Positions 43,188 to 58,800 are shown, counted from the stretch's first letter. The stretch is DNA of 64,000 nt from Onchocerca volvulus (GCA_000499405.2 HG738137.1:12708121-12772120), one strand, 5' to 3'. Program-made: numbers and translations. The notes: generated by a model from the sequence alone, not told the origin.

Positions 43188-44289
43188 TTCTAGGATAAGC
43201 CTTAAAAGATAAACACACACACACACTTCGCCACTAAAAAATATTTGGTTATGATTGAAACTTAAAAGAGCCTAAAATTATCTTTTTTTCTCTTTTTTTT
43301 TCTCGTTTCTCCTTCATCTTCTATGATTACTTTCTTTTTTCATTCTCTTTTCTCCTCTTTTTTACTTATTCTTTTTCAACTTTCCCAAAAATATATTATC
43401 ATCAAAAAGCTAAGCTAAACTAAACTGCTTTGGGAGTGGTTTATATTTTTAATTCAATTATTTCAATTTTGTTTAAACAAATTCAACAAGCAAATCCATT
43501 GGGAATTTCTTCGTTACTTCTTTTGATCTTTGTCTCTTTTCCTTATTTTTTTTTTTTCTTTTCTTTCCTTCTTTTTTAATACATTTTTTTAGAAAAAATT
43601 TTCATTTCATTTTCAATAACTATTTTAAATCAAATATTTAATATTTAACAAATTTTTGATTAAGAAAAAAAGGAATTGAATTTTTCTTTTTTTTTTTGTT
43701 GTTAGTTGAAGAAACAAATTTTTGTAAACAAAATTATATTAAATAGAGAAAATGAAAGATGAAGAAGACGAAAAGAAAATGGATGGATGGATGAATAAAA
43801 ATAGTTATCAGTCAAAATCATATTCGAATATTGTATATTTCATATTCCCATAGGAAAATTATCATAAATCTTTTTATTTCTTATTTTTTTAAAGAAAATT
43901 ATTAGAAAATTTTTGTTTTCCCATGCAAATAAATGAATAATATTTAAAAGCTGGTTTTTTTTTTGCTTTTTTCTTTCCCATTTTTTCATCACTTTTCCTT
44001 TTCCTTTTTTTTTTTTCAAATTATAAAATTTAAATCAATAGTTTTGAAAAAAGGAAAATTATATGTGCAACAAAAAAAAAATTGTGATGATTTTTGATAT
44101 TACAAATGGAATTTCATTCAAATATTATTTTGCAAGAAGGAAATGAATGAAATTCAGAAAGAATAAAAGAATGCGAAAAAAAATTGAATATGCAAAAATT
44201 AAAGCATAAATCAATTTTCCTTTTTACTTCTTAGATTAATCAATTCATCATCTAAATGATTTCGCCTCTTTTCTGATGAAACGAAATCT

Positions 44290-44812
44290 TTTTAATCCGT
44301 TCGCTCATTTATTCATTCAGTCATTCATTCGATCATCTATTCATTCATTCATTCGATCATTTATTCATTTATTCATTCATATATTCAATCAATATGATTA
44401 TTCCGTTCATTCGTTCGTTTATTCATTCATTTATTTATTCATTCATTTTAATCATTCACTCATTCACACGATCACGTATTCATTTATCCATTCATTTATT
44501 CGATTCATTTACTCATTCATTCATTCATTTATATATTTATTCATTCATTCACTCATTCACTCATTCATTCATTCATTCATTCATTCATTCATTCATTAAT
44601 TCATTCATTCATTCATTTGTTTCTTCATTCATTCATTCACTCATTTCTTCATTCATTCATTCATTCATCATTCATTCATTCATTCACTCATTCATTCATT
44701 CATTCATTCATTCACTCATTCATTCATTCATTTATTCACTCATTCACTCATTCATTTATTTCTCCATTCATTCACTCATTCATTCATTCATTCATCCATC
44801 AATTCCATCCTT
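44290..44812. repeat. Large CATT tetranucleotide microsatellite
   Basis: More than 500 bp of ATTC/CATT repeats with occasional variants. Because the unit is four bases, the same Ser-Phe-Ile-His open frame appears in all three plus frames, which rules out a protein. Confidence 0.95.
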
Positions 44813-45689
44813 CCGCTTAATAATTATCATTTTCGCTCAAATCTCTTAAGCAAACTACCAAAATGTGTATATTTGCATATGCCATTCCTTGCTTACTCAA
44901 TTTGTCACTCAATCGGGATTATGGTATAAAGACTACTATCATTCTTTTCATCGTTCAATTATATTTTTAAATTCATTTGGGAATTTCGGTATGTACTCTT
45001 TCAAGTATTTCAAGTATTTTCTTCTTCTTCCTTTTCTTCAAATTTTTTGTCATGAGAAAAGAAAGAGAAAATTTATTCAATTGTCTTATTGCAATACTTT
45101 TTTTTTTTTGACAATAAAAAATAAAATAAGCATTAAAAATGTCAAAAATTATAAGTTAAGTGATAATTAGAAAAACAATAATAAATCAAATGTTTGAACT
45201 TTTTTCTTTTTATTTTTTTCAAATGAAATTATCGAAAATTAAAAAAAATTCTTATTATTATATATTCTATTTGAATAAATATTTTTAGATTATAGATTTA
45301 AGCATAATTTTCATAAAACATATCTTTATATTGAAATCGAAGATGTATCGATGGAAGACTAAAAGATATATCATCATAAAATAAATCATTATGTTGAAAT
45401 CAAAGATTAGATCATTAGAAGGATTCGAGATTTATCCTTACTATATCACAATTAAATGTAATGTTATTCATTTTTCATAAAATATACGATAATCATTCCT
45501 ATCGATATTTAACAATATCATCACTGTTAACTAATTTCTGTAATTTATTAACTCTTAAATGATAGAAGTAATAATCTTCGCATGATATAAAGAATACCAT
45601 TTATTAAATCATTACCATTATTAGAAAGTATTCTTACAATACCATCCTTTTGACATTATAGTTTTAAACGATTTAACAATGATAGCAAG

Positions 45690-46040
45690 TATCCGTCAAG
45701 TTATCTCATAGAATCTGTAATACACAGTTGCATCCACTAAGTTATCCCGTAGAATAAATAGCTATGTATAAACTAAATTATCTTGTAGAATTTGTAATGT
45801 ATAAAAATATTTAACAAATATTCCATGAAATTTGTAATATACAGTTATATCCGTCAGATATCCCGTGGAATCCGTAATATACATTTATATCCGTCAAATA
45901 TCCCGTGGAATCTGTAATATACAATTATATCCGTCAAATATCCCGTGGAATCTGTAGTATACAATTATATCCGTCAAATATTCCGTCCAATCTGTAAAAT
46001 ATAATTGTATCCATCAAATCATCTCGTGGAATCCGTAACG
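45690..46040. repeat. Tandem array with a 40-bp unit
   Basis: About eight units with consensus ATATCCGTCAAATATCCCGT then GGAATCTGTAATATACAATT. The middle copies (about 45847-45990) differ by one to three bases; the outer ones are more diverged. Confidence 0.85.
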
Positions 46041-48476
46041 ATTAATTGGAATCTTATTAATAATCCGACAATGTTTAGCCTGTAAATAACATGTACAATC
46101 ATTTTTCAGTTCTAAAATGAAGCAACCAATCGAAAAATATGTCATCATCTTCTGCTGGATGTCACATTCTTCTACTACGGTAATAAAATTCTTCGATCGG
46201 AAATTCCCAATTCTTTTCATTTTAGAAACATCAATCATGACTAACATTCACAAAGTTAATGCGCAAAATTTTATTTAAAAAGTCTTCATAACTTCATTTC
46301 AATTTTATTGCTTATAATGAATAATTTTCAATATGATAGGTTAATGATATTGAATTGAAGTCGAAAATCTTTCAAACGAAAGAAAAAAAAATGGAAAATT
46401 CCAAGATGATCTTTGAATTCGAAGATAAATTTAAAATTTTATGTTACAATTATTTCACATACAATTAAATTAATATACTTGTTTTCATTATATACTCTGT
46501 ATAAAACAAATGCTGAAAAATTATTTATTAATTTAAAAAAAAAATGACTCTTTAACAAAAAAAAAAAAAAGAAACGAACAAATGAAGCACAGATAAAGGA
46601 AATAGGGAAAAAATAATAATGAAAAAGAGGTCTGGACTTACACCTATATGGATTATACAGAGGATGAATGAATTTGGCATCACAAAAAAACAAAAAACAA
46701 AGAAAAAAAACTGACAATTATACTTCTTTAATTAGTGACATTGCTAATGGCACAAAATAATTCATCAATTTCTAAGAAACAAAAAACAAAAATAAATAAA
46801 CAAACTATGTCCATTAGTTTCTCAGATTTATCAGTATGATACTTGTAATGACAATCAATGACATCAAAAATGAAAAACAAAATGAGAGAGAAAAAAAAAA
46901 AGAAGAAAAGATTAGATGAGATACAACAAAAAACGTTGGGTCTCAAATCATTAATGTAATAGGAAAAAATAAAGTAAATAAATAAACAGACAAATAAATA
47001 AATAAAAGTTTCAAGCAATTGTTGAGAAAAAAGAAATAGAAGTATTTTGAAATAAATAAAATCGAAATAATTCCGAATAAAATAGCCAAGATACATTGTA
47101 AAGAAAATATAAAAGAGTAAATATTATAAAAATTCAGTTTCAGTAATATTATAAGAATAATAAATAGATCAAATTTGAATGAAAAAAATGTTGGAATACG
47201 GTATGAGGCCTAATGAAATACTAGAAATTGGCCAAACCATAATCTATCAGGAAAAGCTTAGCAATATCAATTGCTATTATAATTCATTTAACATATTTCT
47301 GTACAAAGAATAATTATTGAGGTATTAGCTGTTTGATCATAGCAAGGAAAAAAAAAAATATTTCATAAAAAATTTGGAAATTTCCAACATTTTGAACTTT
47401 TTAAACCAGAGAATTTTACAACTTCAAATAAAAAAGGAAAAGAAAAAGTTAGAAAATAAACTGCTTTTTTTAAAAATTTGGGAAATAAATTATTTCAAAA
47501 TTACTCATTTTTTGCAAAGCCCACATTTCTTTTTTTAGTTTTATAAAATTTATAAATATTTTTGTTTTATAACAGAAATTAAACGCTTTTCAAGGCTTTT
47601 CTCCAATTGCTAGCAACATAAAAACAAGCCAAATGCGACCATATAACAGTCTAAGTTAAAGAAAACTTATGACATCGGTTGTCTAACATCCAATGTTACC
47701 TGAATCATTAATTAGACCATTATTGGTGATAAAGTATATGTAATATAATAAGATTGAAATATACTGTCAATCAGGAAACTATTTCCAAACATATGCAAGA
47801 AATTTGGTAATAAAATTTCAGACGACGATCAGAATAAAGAATGGACTTGAAAAATGATCTTTACCCAGATTATCGCTAAATATTTCCTGCTTCAAGAAAA
47901 TATGGTTTGTGAAAGAGAAATAAAATAAAAAACCAAAATGTGATCAAATTCAAGAATGGAAAAATATAAGAATAATAGAGAAAATCTAGCAAGAAATTAA
48001 GAAGGGATAGAAATATGCACTGGAAATCGAATGATCCGAGAACTAACGAGAACCGAAAAATTAGAAAAAAAATAATAAATTACAAAGAAAAAAAATGGAC
48101 AAAAACTGCCGAAAAAATTTTCAAATCTTATAAATTTATAACAGGAAACGACAACTTCATAATAATTATGTAGAACAGACTGAAAATGAAATACAAAGTA
48201 AGAATTCCTGAAAGAACTGAATATAAAAAAATATTTATAAAATTTTCAGAAACAACAGTCTAATACTGTATCACCATCTCAAAAATTTTTACAAAACTAT
48301 AACTTTTTGGAAAAGAAAAAATAAAAAAAAAGTGTGAAATATATTTTCAAGAGTTCTTCCATCAACTGTTTACATATATAAATCAACTTAGCGACTTATA
48401 GAATTTATCTTTCAAGTAAGCTTGAGGTGAATACATAAATTAAAATTAAAACTGCAGCAGATTTCACAGACAGATG

Positions 48477-49090
48477 TTAGCTAATTGGGTCATCCTTGCG
48501 TGGTGCCTTATTACGACCACGGAGCCCACCACCGCGGTAACGATCGGACCTTCCTCCTAAAAATATCGAAAAGTCTTCTTTGAAAATTTTCCCTTTTCAT
48601 TAATATATAACTGAAATGAAAATTTAAAAAATTAGAAAAAAAAAACATACGTCCACCTCCTCTAAAATATGCGAGTGGCATTCGATAAACATCTGATGGT
48701 GCAACACAGCATGTCGGTGGATTTTTTCGCCAGTGCCTCAAAAATTATTAAAAATACACAATGGAAAAACACTATAAAAAAGTGCTGCTATGGATATTGT
48801 GAAAAAGATCACATGCACATGCCATCTTGTTATTTGGTTAATTTAATCTAACTACAACAAATTTTAGTAAATCTTTGATTAATCGATTTTTTAAACATTG
48901 TATATTTTCCCATTTGGATATCAACATTAGAAAAACTGCAAGAAGGATTAAAACTTGGAAAATCAAACGCTATGAAAAATTTACCAATCTCTTCGACGAT
49001 TTTCTCGTCGTCGTTCTCTAATTTCTTCACTATTGCGTTGTTCCCGCTGTTCTTCAACTGCAAGTAATAATCATAAAATGTTCAAATCAG

Positions 49091-49147
<57 letters not shown>

Positions 49148-51273
49148 ATTGATAATATATAGACAAATCAAAATTGTCTTTTCCAAATGTCAAATCTACT
49201 CGCCTAATTTAGGGGAAAATCTACTTTCATGATTCCGAAGAAAATGAACTATTAATCAAGAATCGTTAGAGTTTGGATATTTAGCATACAGCATTGATAC
49301 AATTTCTAGACTTAGAAACAGATCGATATGTTATTTGTAATTATTAAGTTAATCCAAAGTGTTCTTCGAAACTGATGCAACCTGCTCATCTTTTTATAAT
49401 GTAGAAATTAATGACAATAATGAAGAAAAGAATACTAAGAAATTTTTGTCTACAATTTATAAATCACAGCTAAGATAAATATTAAATAATTGCATTTGGA
49501 ATAAAAGTGCATCTCATTTACATCGAAATTAGCGAATGAAATACTTAATGGTAGGTAAGAAAAATAAAAAATAAAAAAAAAAGAAAAAAAAAACAGAAAT
49601 AGAACCTTTGACTATATCAGATGATCGTGCTGATTGCGGTCTCGATCTATTAACAAACTGTCGGAACATTCGTCGAACACGTTGATCTTCCGGCCGAAAA
49701 TGATAGGAAACGAAATGTCCATGCCCTGATCTTGGAACCGTAACCGTATCATTAGGAACTTCGCAATTATTTTGTCGTTCAGTTGATTCTTCAATATTTC
49801 TTTCCTGTGATACATGTGATATATCATCGCCACCTGAAGTATTATTCCGTTCCTCTTCCATATTTAATGCTAATATTTGCCTGTTCTTCGTTATTCCTTC
49901 TTCCAATGTATTCATGCATGGATCTTCGGGAACCTGAAAATATTTCTATTTGAACTAAGTAAAAAAACTTTACCTTTCCCGACTCGTATATTTTTTTTTT
50001 TCCAGAATTTTGATAATTTTTTTGAGAAATTTCAAAATCACTTCTAAATGTAGAACAACAGAACAAACTTGTTCTTCTTCAAGAGGAAGTGATTGTGGAC
50101 CAAAAGTATCATCGCCAGGTTCATTTGAATGAGTGTTTGCTATGGCGTTTTCTTCTTCAAGACGATAAGACAAATGATCGTTGTTATCGACACCTAAACA
50201 AAAGATTTTTTTCATAATATCCATAAATGAGCAACCATAACTGATTCGTCATACTGATGGATTTTTCTCTTTTTTTTTGGATAGATCAAAATCAATAGTT
50301 TTAAAAGTTTTCCAAAAATCGAACTTTCATCAACTTCGAGAGACTGTATACCGGGTCCACCACAGAAGTCAGCTCGATTGTCTGAGTTTGAAATTCCATT
50401 AGATTGCTTTGGTCGGTGATTTCGTGTCGTCATATAAGAAGTATCAACAGAAGTTTCTCGTTGTTCTTCTTTGTGCCTTGGGAGTTGTCGACGGCGAATA
50501 GATCGTTCATTGGTTGTCTAAAGATTTAGAATTTAAAGAAAGTAGAAATACAGATGTTAAAAATTCCAAACTTACATAATTTGTTTGAAAAAATTTTAAA
50601 CTTTAATAAAGACAAGAAATAAATGAGCCTGAAGTTACTTGTCTTTAAAATAATAAAACAATAAAAATTTGAAATATGTAAAACTTTATTACATCTACCT
50701 CATTATTTGAAGAATTCGGAGAACGTTCTCGAAAACTTGGCAAATCAGTACATTCTGCAAAACCCGCACGAAGATGATCTTCCAACAATACCTGATTTAC
50801 GGTTGCAAGCAATTCCTTGAAAAAGAAGTAGGTTTTAAAAATTTTAAATCAAATTTCAAATTTTGTAAAATTGATAGGGAAGCCATCTAAAAATTCACGA
50901 TTTCAGTCTATCTTTTCATTAATTAAATGGTTTCACCTATCGCTAATAAGCGAAAAATTAAAGTCAAAGAGTGAATGTCTATAGCTAATAAATGAAATGT
51001 GAAATGAAATTTGCAATCATTCATTATCAAATGATTAACGATAATTCATAAGGGAAAAAGGAAAACCTTAGTTTCTTCAGTTTCTAAGCGATCAGGTTGT
51101 TTCATCATGAATATAAAGTGAGTCATCAGTTTGACACGCAGCTTTAACATCAACTGCATATCCTAAAAATAATTCCTGGTTCATTCTTGTTTTTCAAGAT
51201 AAGGAAAAAAAGAGACAAGGAAAGCAAGAAACTCAAAATTAAATTAATGAAAAGAAAAATCACAACAACAAAA

Positions 51274-51304
<31 letters not shown>

Positions 51305-54300
51305 CAATGATTAAAATCCATCGCACTTTAGAAATTTTCAAAAAAAAAAAATTTTTTTTAAATAACGGACAAATTTTAGAAATTAACCTCAAACTTCCAT
51401 CGAAAAACCAGCCATGGCTCAAGCGCAAAGACGCATTCATCAGTATTCGAATCTGTGTCTGCATCATCATTCAGTGCAAATTCATCACCTAAAATTAATG
51501 ATTTATCTCAATCTGAGATGCAAATGATTGCTATTGCAAAACTAGCAATATATATATAACCTTTCTTTAATAAGAAAATTATATTTTTGAAAAAATTAAT
51601 CAGCTTACCTATAGAATAGTCATTCAAAACTTCACGTTTTAGATGAATTGGACCGGCAAACAATAAAACAGTCAGCGGTGGAACTGCTGTTACCGTTCGT
51701 AACTTGAAAAAAAATAATAAAGTAGATTTTAAATTTGAAATGGAGTTTGAAGACTTTGTGAAATAAATCCACAAATCATTGAAAAGAAAGAAAGTAATAA
51801 CATACACTCAAATTATCAGCATTTTTCGATAATTCCTGAAACGCAAGATATTCAATAACTGGTTCTGGTTTCCTCAATTTCCCAACTCCCATTCCGTTCA
51901 TTCCTGTAGATGAAGCTTGTCGTTTAACCGCACATCCATATGGTAACGATGCAACTTCGTTACTATAAAAATTCGAATTCTGAACATTCAATTCAATAGT
52001 TGAAAGCATTATTTGGAACGAAAAGAATAATCATTACTTTTTTTTTTTTAAAATTAGAGATATTGTTAGCAGACTTTTTGATCAAGGAAGGCGAATCAGC
52101 GAGATTCAATTTCTCGTTTTCATCTTGACATTTTATGATATCGCTTTCGTTTTCATTTTATGGAAAAATTGCTATTCTATTAATACAAAAATATAGCCTT
52201 AAATTTAGTTTCAAACTGAAACTGAGAATTAGGTTAGGAAAATAAAAAGATTACTTTGCATAATATTATTGAATGATCAGAACTTTAAACATAAATTTTC
52301 CAAATACCTTGTACGTATTTTTCGAATCTGACCACCGGAACGAGTAAAACCAATGTTAGGGTAACTGCCCGCTACGATAGCCGCTTGAATCATTGGCCAC
52401 GAATTACTGTACCGATTTAAATCTGGATCATCTGCCGATCGACAGCTTGCGGGTAGCAGTCGAAGCTTTTGCAATTCCATGAACAATTGTTGTCTAGAAT
52501 GACATTATAATATATTACCAAAAACACATATAAATGGATTATGATATAAAGCTACCATAAAATTAATCCATTTTCTTTTTAGTTTTAAAATTCTTAGTGG
52601 ATATAAAACAATAAAGTAAAAGAATTTTTTTAAAAGATTTTTTTTTGAATGGAAACACCAGAATAATTTAGATCATCCTGTTATTCAACTCATAACTTGT
52701 TGCATGTAACATAACTTTATATTTCACGGTCAGACAACATCTTTATTTTCCGACAGAAGATTCTGTCGGAAAATCCATATTAACTTTCGAATTGTTGAAT
52801 CAAAAAAAAAAATATCTTCATCAAGATTAATAATAGTGGTTCTTTTTCTTTTTCAGAACCACTATTATTTATTTATGAATAAAGACATATCATCCTAGTC
52901 CTGTCCCAAAATAAGGATGTTGATAAAATGAAAACTTCAATCTATTCAATAAACCTTAAATTCCATTTAATTCATTGAGGTAGAATCAAAAATAAACAAT
53001 ATTATTTTTTATGCCAATTTCAGTCACCCTGCACAAAATGTAGAATCAATTCTGCACTGCATAATTTGATACAATTCAACTCTATTTTAAAAAAAGACGC
53101 AGTTACCGAATGCCAACGATCATTCGCATTGCACTGAGGGATATATAATTAGTCATGCAAAAATTCGACTGTCCATGAACGGGCAATTTTATAAATGCGT
53201 TATATATTCTCAAAAATGTCATATGATCGGAATAATCAAAGCCGGCGAAAATATCACGTGCCATCATTGCGGAATTCCGTTCTTCGCGTTCACCACTGGG
53301 TGGTAATATAACTGAAACATATCTTTTTTTTTTTTTTTTCAGGAATCATATTATTCAAGATTTGACTTACAATGATGAATAACCTAACTAGTAATACTTG
53401 ACCTTGAAAATATTTAACTGTGAAAAACAAATTAAAACTTTCGCAAGAAATTTTTACTATCATCAAACCTGGCACGGCAATATGCTGATAGATAACAGTC
53501 CTGCTGTAATTTACTAAAAAAGGTTCACGATTCCATTCAACTGATAATCCATCCTTTATCTAAGATTGATATTCTGGATCACCTTTTTAACTTCTATGAC
53601 ACTATTATCTAGTTATTTAAACTACTCTCATTTCACCATGAGATTTGAGTCGAATTTTGTCCAGGTTAAAAGATATATAAATTTGAGAAATCACGACTTT
53701 AAGTGAAAATCTAAAATATTTAAATTTCTTACACTTAAAATTCATGAAAACAATAATTGTCTATGGTATCACTATTGCAATCCTGGAAATTCTTACGAAT
53801 GCGTTGAATGCATTGATTATACCGCACCAAAAGTATTTTTAAATCATTGTAAATGGAAGAAAAAATGAATAAAGAAAAAAAGATCAAGTTAACGAAAAAA
53901 AAATATCTAAAAATCAAACATAATAACTTACAGGGATCACGATGTGACAGAGTGGCAACAAGTGTTAAAACGGGACTCAAACATTTCAGGCAAATACCAA
54001 AAAGAAGAAATCGAGCCAACTCTGGGCACAATGGAAGTTGTACAATGTGACGTCCAAGATCGGTTAAATCCGGTTCACCGTTTCGATCTCGAGCATTTAT
54101 GAAATATGAATTATCCGTTAAGTGTGACATCTCCGATGATTCTTGTCGACTTTTGAAAACTGCACCAATTTGCTACAAATGCATTTCTTCAAAAATTTTC
54201 TTCACTATTTGACAGACTGATATTCGCATAAGGAATATGCTGCTAACCGTATGATTTAAAAGAACCATTTTTTAATGTTATAATTAAATGAGCAACAGTC

Positions 54301-55815
54301 AAGAAAGAAAACAAGAGAAAGACTTTGAAGAAGAAAATATGAGCTGTTGAATCTTTCGACAGAAAAATAGCCAAATAATTAAAACTTTTCGGAGCCAAAA
54401 ATTCTAGATAAACTTAAGAATTCTAACCTCAAGGAATTCAAAACTTCGATCAATGGCCATCGCTGCTGGTGGTTCTGGCGCGTTGAGTAAAAACTGTCGA
54501 ACTGAATATTTTCTTGGGGCAAACATTTTCGCATGTAAACATACCTCATGAATAGCGCTTCGTTTCATTTCAGGTAGCTAAAAGAATTCCATTTTTAATA
54601 AAAAAATTTAAATGACCATATTTTAAGCTTAATATATTTTTTCAATTAATTAATTAATTAATTAAAATTAACATTATTGAACAGATAAAATACATTTCAG
54701 AAACATAGAAAGAAAAGAACAAAAAATGATATAAAAGTAAAGATTCATTAAAGACCTGAGTTGGATTCATTCTAGCATAATCGTCCATAGTAAAAAGCCG
54801 AAAGCAATAACCATTTCGACATCGTCCAGCTCTACCGGCTCGTTGTTCAGCATTTGACTTCGCTATCCACGTCATTTTGAGTTGACTTATACGTGTTGAG
54901 TGATCGTAGATTTTCTAAATGTGTACAAAAAATATGATTAGAATTCTTAGGTTTTCCATTACTTTTATGTACCACATTTAGGCATTTCTTTGGTGAGTCT
55001 CTCTTGAATAAACGAAACACACTATACTATTCTGTATCTAAGAGACAATTAGAATGACCTCTGAAGATATAACGAATTAATTTTACCAATTTTAATAATG
55101 ATATAACAAAGAGAAATTTCGAAATTATTGAAAAGTTGATCACTTACCTCTTTGACTTTACCACAATCAATTACGAAAACAACATCATCGATTGTTAGAC
55201 TTGCTTCAGCAATATTCGTACTCAAAATCTGTAATTCATTTAAATTTCACTAATCTTACCGGCAAGCCCATTCAAAAATTAAATCTTCTGGAATGATAAA
55301 GAATTATTATATCCCGCCATTGTTTCTATCTATTCGTAAATTTTTTCACTATTTCTGAAAATCACCACATAGAAAGATTAATCTGATCAGACAAAGCATA
55401 TACCACTTTACGATAACCATGACCCACTGGCTCAAATACGCGCTGCTGATCCTGACTACCCATTTGGGAATGAAGGGTAAAAATGGCCGGTTTTGTGGAG
55501 CAACCTTGCATTTTGGCAGCTTTCTCACGAACGGCCAAAATGTCTTCATAACCAGGTAAAAACACTAGAATTGAGCCTGAAAAAAAAATTTTTTTTTTTT
55601 CAACTCGATACCCCAAAAAAATTTTAGCCATAAATAGCATCATAGAGATTAGTTTTCCAATATTTCTCTTGATTCATCCAGATCAGACAATGACAGTAAA
55701 ATATAAAGCAATATTTTAAGACTGAAAAATCAAATTTTTTACAATGAGGAATTACACAAACTATATAATTATTTTGGTTTATTTGTGAAGATATACCTAT
55801 GATATTTCACACAAG

Positions 55816-55850
<35 letters not shown>

Positions 55851-58800
55851 AACCATTAATTGGACTATCCATACAATAATTGATAACTGCTACTGTTAAA
55901 TCCGTATCAACACTTTCCAACCATTGTTCACCACCGGATATCATATATGACTACAAAACGCACGTTTTGTCAGAAAACAAGTAATTAAATTTGAGTGCAT
56001 TTCTAAAATCATTTTCTTCTGATTTTCAAATTTTGATTTAACTGAGTTCATTTAACTGACTATTCTCATTTGTACTGCTTTTATTATTTCCCATTTAATC
56101 CTTCCTTCAATTTACATGGGAGGAATAATATTTTTCCAAGCAAAAATTATAACATGTGAAGATTTACATCAACTAGATAAATCGTATCCAAATTGGTGCG
56201 TCGCAAAACTTCCACGTATGACGGATCAAAATGAGGCGGACGGTCGTGTAAACACGATACATAATACTCTTGATCGGAATGCGGCTGAAAAAATATTCAG
56301 TACAACAATAATAAATTATAATCTGGAAATTCAAAAGTTAAAATCAATTCGAATAAACTTCCATGAGAAAAATAAACAAACAAATTCGTTTTTATCAAAA
56401 TGGAAACGACAAATGAAAAAAGAAAGAAATCCTTATTATCGGCACAAAATCAAAGATACTAAGCATGAAAATATTATAAAACAAACCGCATCTCGATGTC
56501 CCATATGGGCATTTGGCAATGAAAATGACACTGATGATCTGAAATAATTAAAATTTGACAAAAAATTGAGAAGGAAAAAATCCTGAAGCAATGAAATGAT
56601 AAAAAAATGACATTAGTTATTCAGATTTGAAACAGAAACACTCTATCCTAAGACTTTATACAATAGATGACACTAATAAATAGCCACAAATAGTTATAAA
56701 ATAACAGTAATAAATACCCCTGATTACAAAAAGATGATCCATTTGAATTCCACTGCGCCCCAAATCCGTTCGTATTATTTGTGGATATATAGAATTTCGA
56801 AGGTTGTGTATAATCCTGTACATTTGAAGGCTGTAAATCGTTGGTTTCAGCAAATATTTAATATACAAACTAATAAATAAGAGGACTCAATTTTCTAAAA
56901 CCATTTCAAGAGATTCTTTTCTTTTTATCATATGCCATGGTCACAATTGTGCCACTAATGGATTGCCAGATTAAACACTTAGGTTATTTAATGACATGAA
57001 AGGTTTTTTCCCTTCAGTTCCAATAATGGGTTTCAAATTTAAGCAGTCGTTATTGAATGATATGATGCTAAGAGTTTCGGCCTCCAATAAGTTCTTACAA
57101 CTTGATACTTTTCAGAATATATTCTCACCATAACATAGTAATTTTGACAATCATTTTGCGCAGGCACCACATGATATGTTGCATACATCATCTGTGGCGC
57201 ACCAATATATGGTGCCATCATACCATATGATGCCATTGGGACCTGCTGGGCATATACATAATTTGGTGGTGGTTGAGAGCAATTGAAACCCTAAAAACAG
57301 CTGACACCAAAAATTGAAAGTGTAGGTATTTTAAATCGAAAAAATCTAGAAAAATTTTCTCCTGCACATCTAATATTAACATCAATTTGCCAATATAAAG
57401 ATTAGAGGAAATTCTAAAAAAGAATTGTGGACGAAGATTTCCAAATTTCTTAATTAATTTCTGTTCCCATTCATTTATGCATGCCAATATTAATCAGAAA
57501 TTTCCTTGCCGCATGTTTCCGGATATCTTTCGTCAACAAGCAACGATTTTTCAAAAATTTGGAAGCGGAAAAAACTAATTTAAGAAAAACGAAACTTACA
57601 GTCAATCCGCTATGTGATGAATATATTTGATATCCATCATAGATTGTTGGTTCTCGATAATAACCATTTTGTTCGTTGTTTCTGATATTCATTTTGCTAT
57701 ACATTTCAGTTAAGCCAACTTGTCCTAAAAGCATTCCAGCTCAAATTTCAAAACTGAAATCCAAAAAAAAAGAAAAAAAAAAGAAACTGCATTACAGTTT
57801 CCAAATTTAAAGGAAAATTTCAACATTTTTGAGTAAAGAAAGTAACAAATATTTTAATAAGGCATAAAGCTTACCATTGCAATTTGCATAATAACCTTTT
57901 TCTTGGGATGGATTCGAAGAAATTCTGCAAAAAATATACATTTATACCTTATAATTCAATGCTTATTTCTTCTTATTTTTTTTTGTGATGCAGTAATAAC
58001 TTAACTATCATACAGATCATATAAAACTATTTCGCGGATTTTGATAGATGAATGTAAATTGTTTCTAATACATTTCATCTCAATTCTAGGAAATCTGGTA
58101 CACTGAATGAGCAAACGTTTCTCTACTTCATACAGTAATGAAATTGATGATACAGAACTTCATCCATGTTAAATATTTAGTTTATTCAAAAAAATAAATA
58201 AAGAGAAAGTGTATCGATATATACGAACATTCTTAACTTAAACACTCATTCTCCTGTCAGATAGTCTTCAACGGTCTGCGATACATGTTTTGCAAAATTA
58301 TTTCGAAATATTTCGCAACAGACTACACACTTCTTTCATGTTTTCCGAAAAAAAAAAAACCAAATTTTTGGAATAGAGAGAGAGGAAAAAAAGAACGAAC
58401 TGTAACTGTTGATTATTGAACTGATTGATCACTGCTGGAGATAAATGATCACTTGTAGAAGCAGATGATGCAATTCGTCGTGAAGGCATAATCTCATAAT
58501 TGCTATTCATTTCATCGCCATTCTAAATAAATGAATCTATTTATAAGAACATTTTGGAAATCTGCTTCCATAAATCATCATTTATTGAAACACAAATCGA
58601 AAAGAAATCCATATTTGAAATATAAAGTATTGAAAAGCTTACCTTTTTCTTACTATTACGTTGCTGCAATTTTGAATCATCATAATTTTCAGAACGAAAT
58701 TCATCCACTTGAGGAAAACTGTAAAATGAACAAATTAATATAATTGGTGATTCGAATAACTCTAAATTCTGCAAAATTTCGGAGATTAAGAGATTCAGAG

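Larger units (their letters stand above)
43188..48476. other. Gap between the homeobox gene and the helicase 3' end
   Basis: No exon was recognised. The first part, upstream of the homeobox start, should contain its promoter. The rest holds a large CATT microsatellite, a 40-bp tandem array and long A-rich stretches (46400-47100) whose open frames are Phe/Lys-rich artefacts. Confidence 0.4.

Noticed and set aside
44276..44849. Ser-Phe-Ile-His-rich open frames of up to 151 codons.
   Set aside because: They are the translation of a CATT tetranucleotide microsatellite, open in all three frames.
56116..56547. A 143-codon open frame on the plus strand, first taken as a nested gene in a helicase intron.
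   Set aside because: The opposite strand carries two helicase exons here (56487-56538 and 56168-56284) with good splice sites and matching phases. The plus frame is largely the antisense shadow of those exons.
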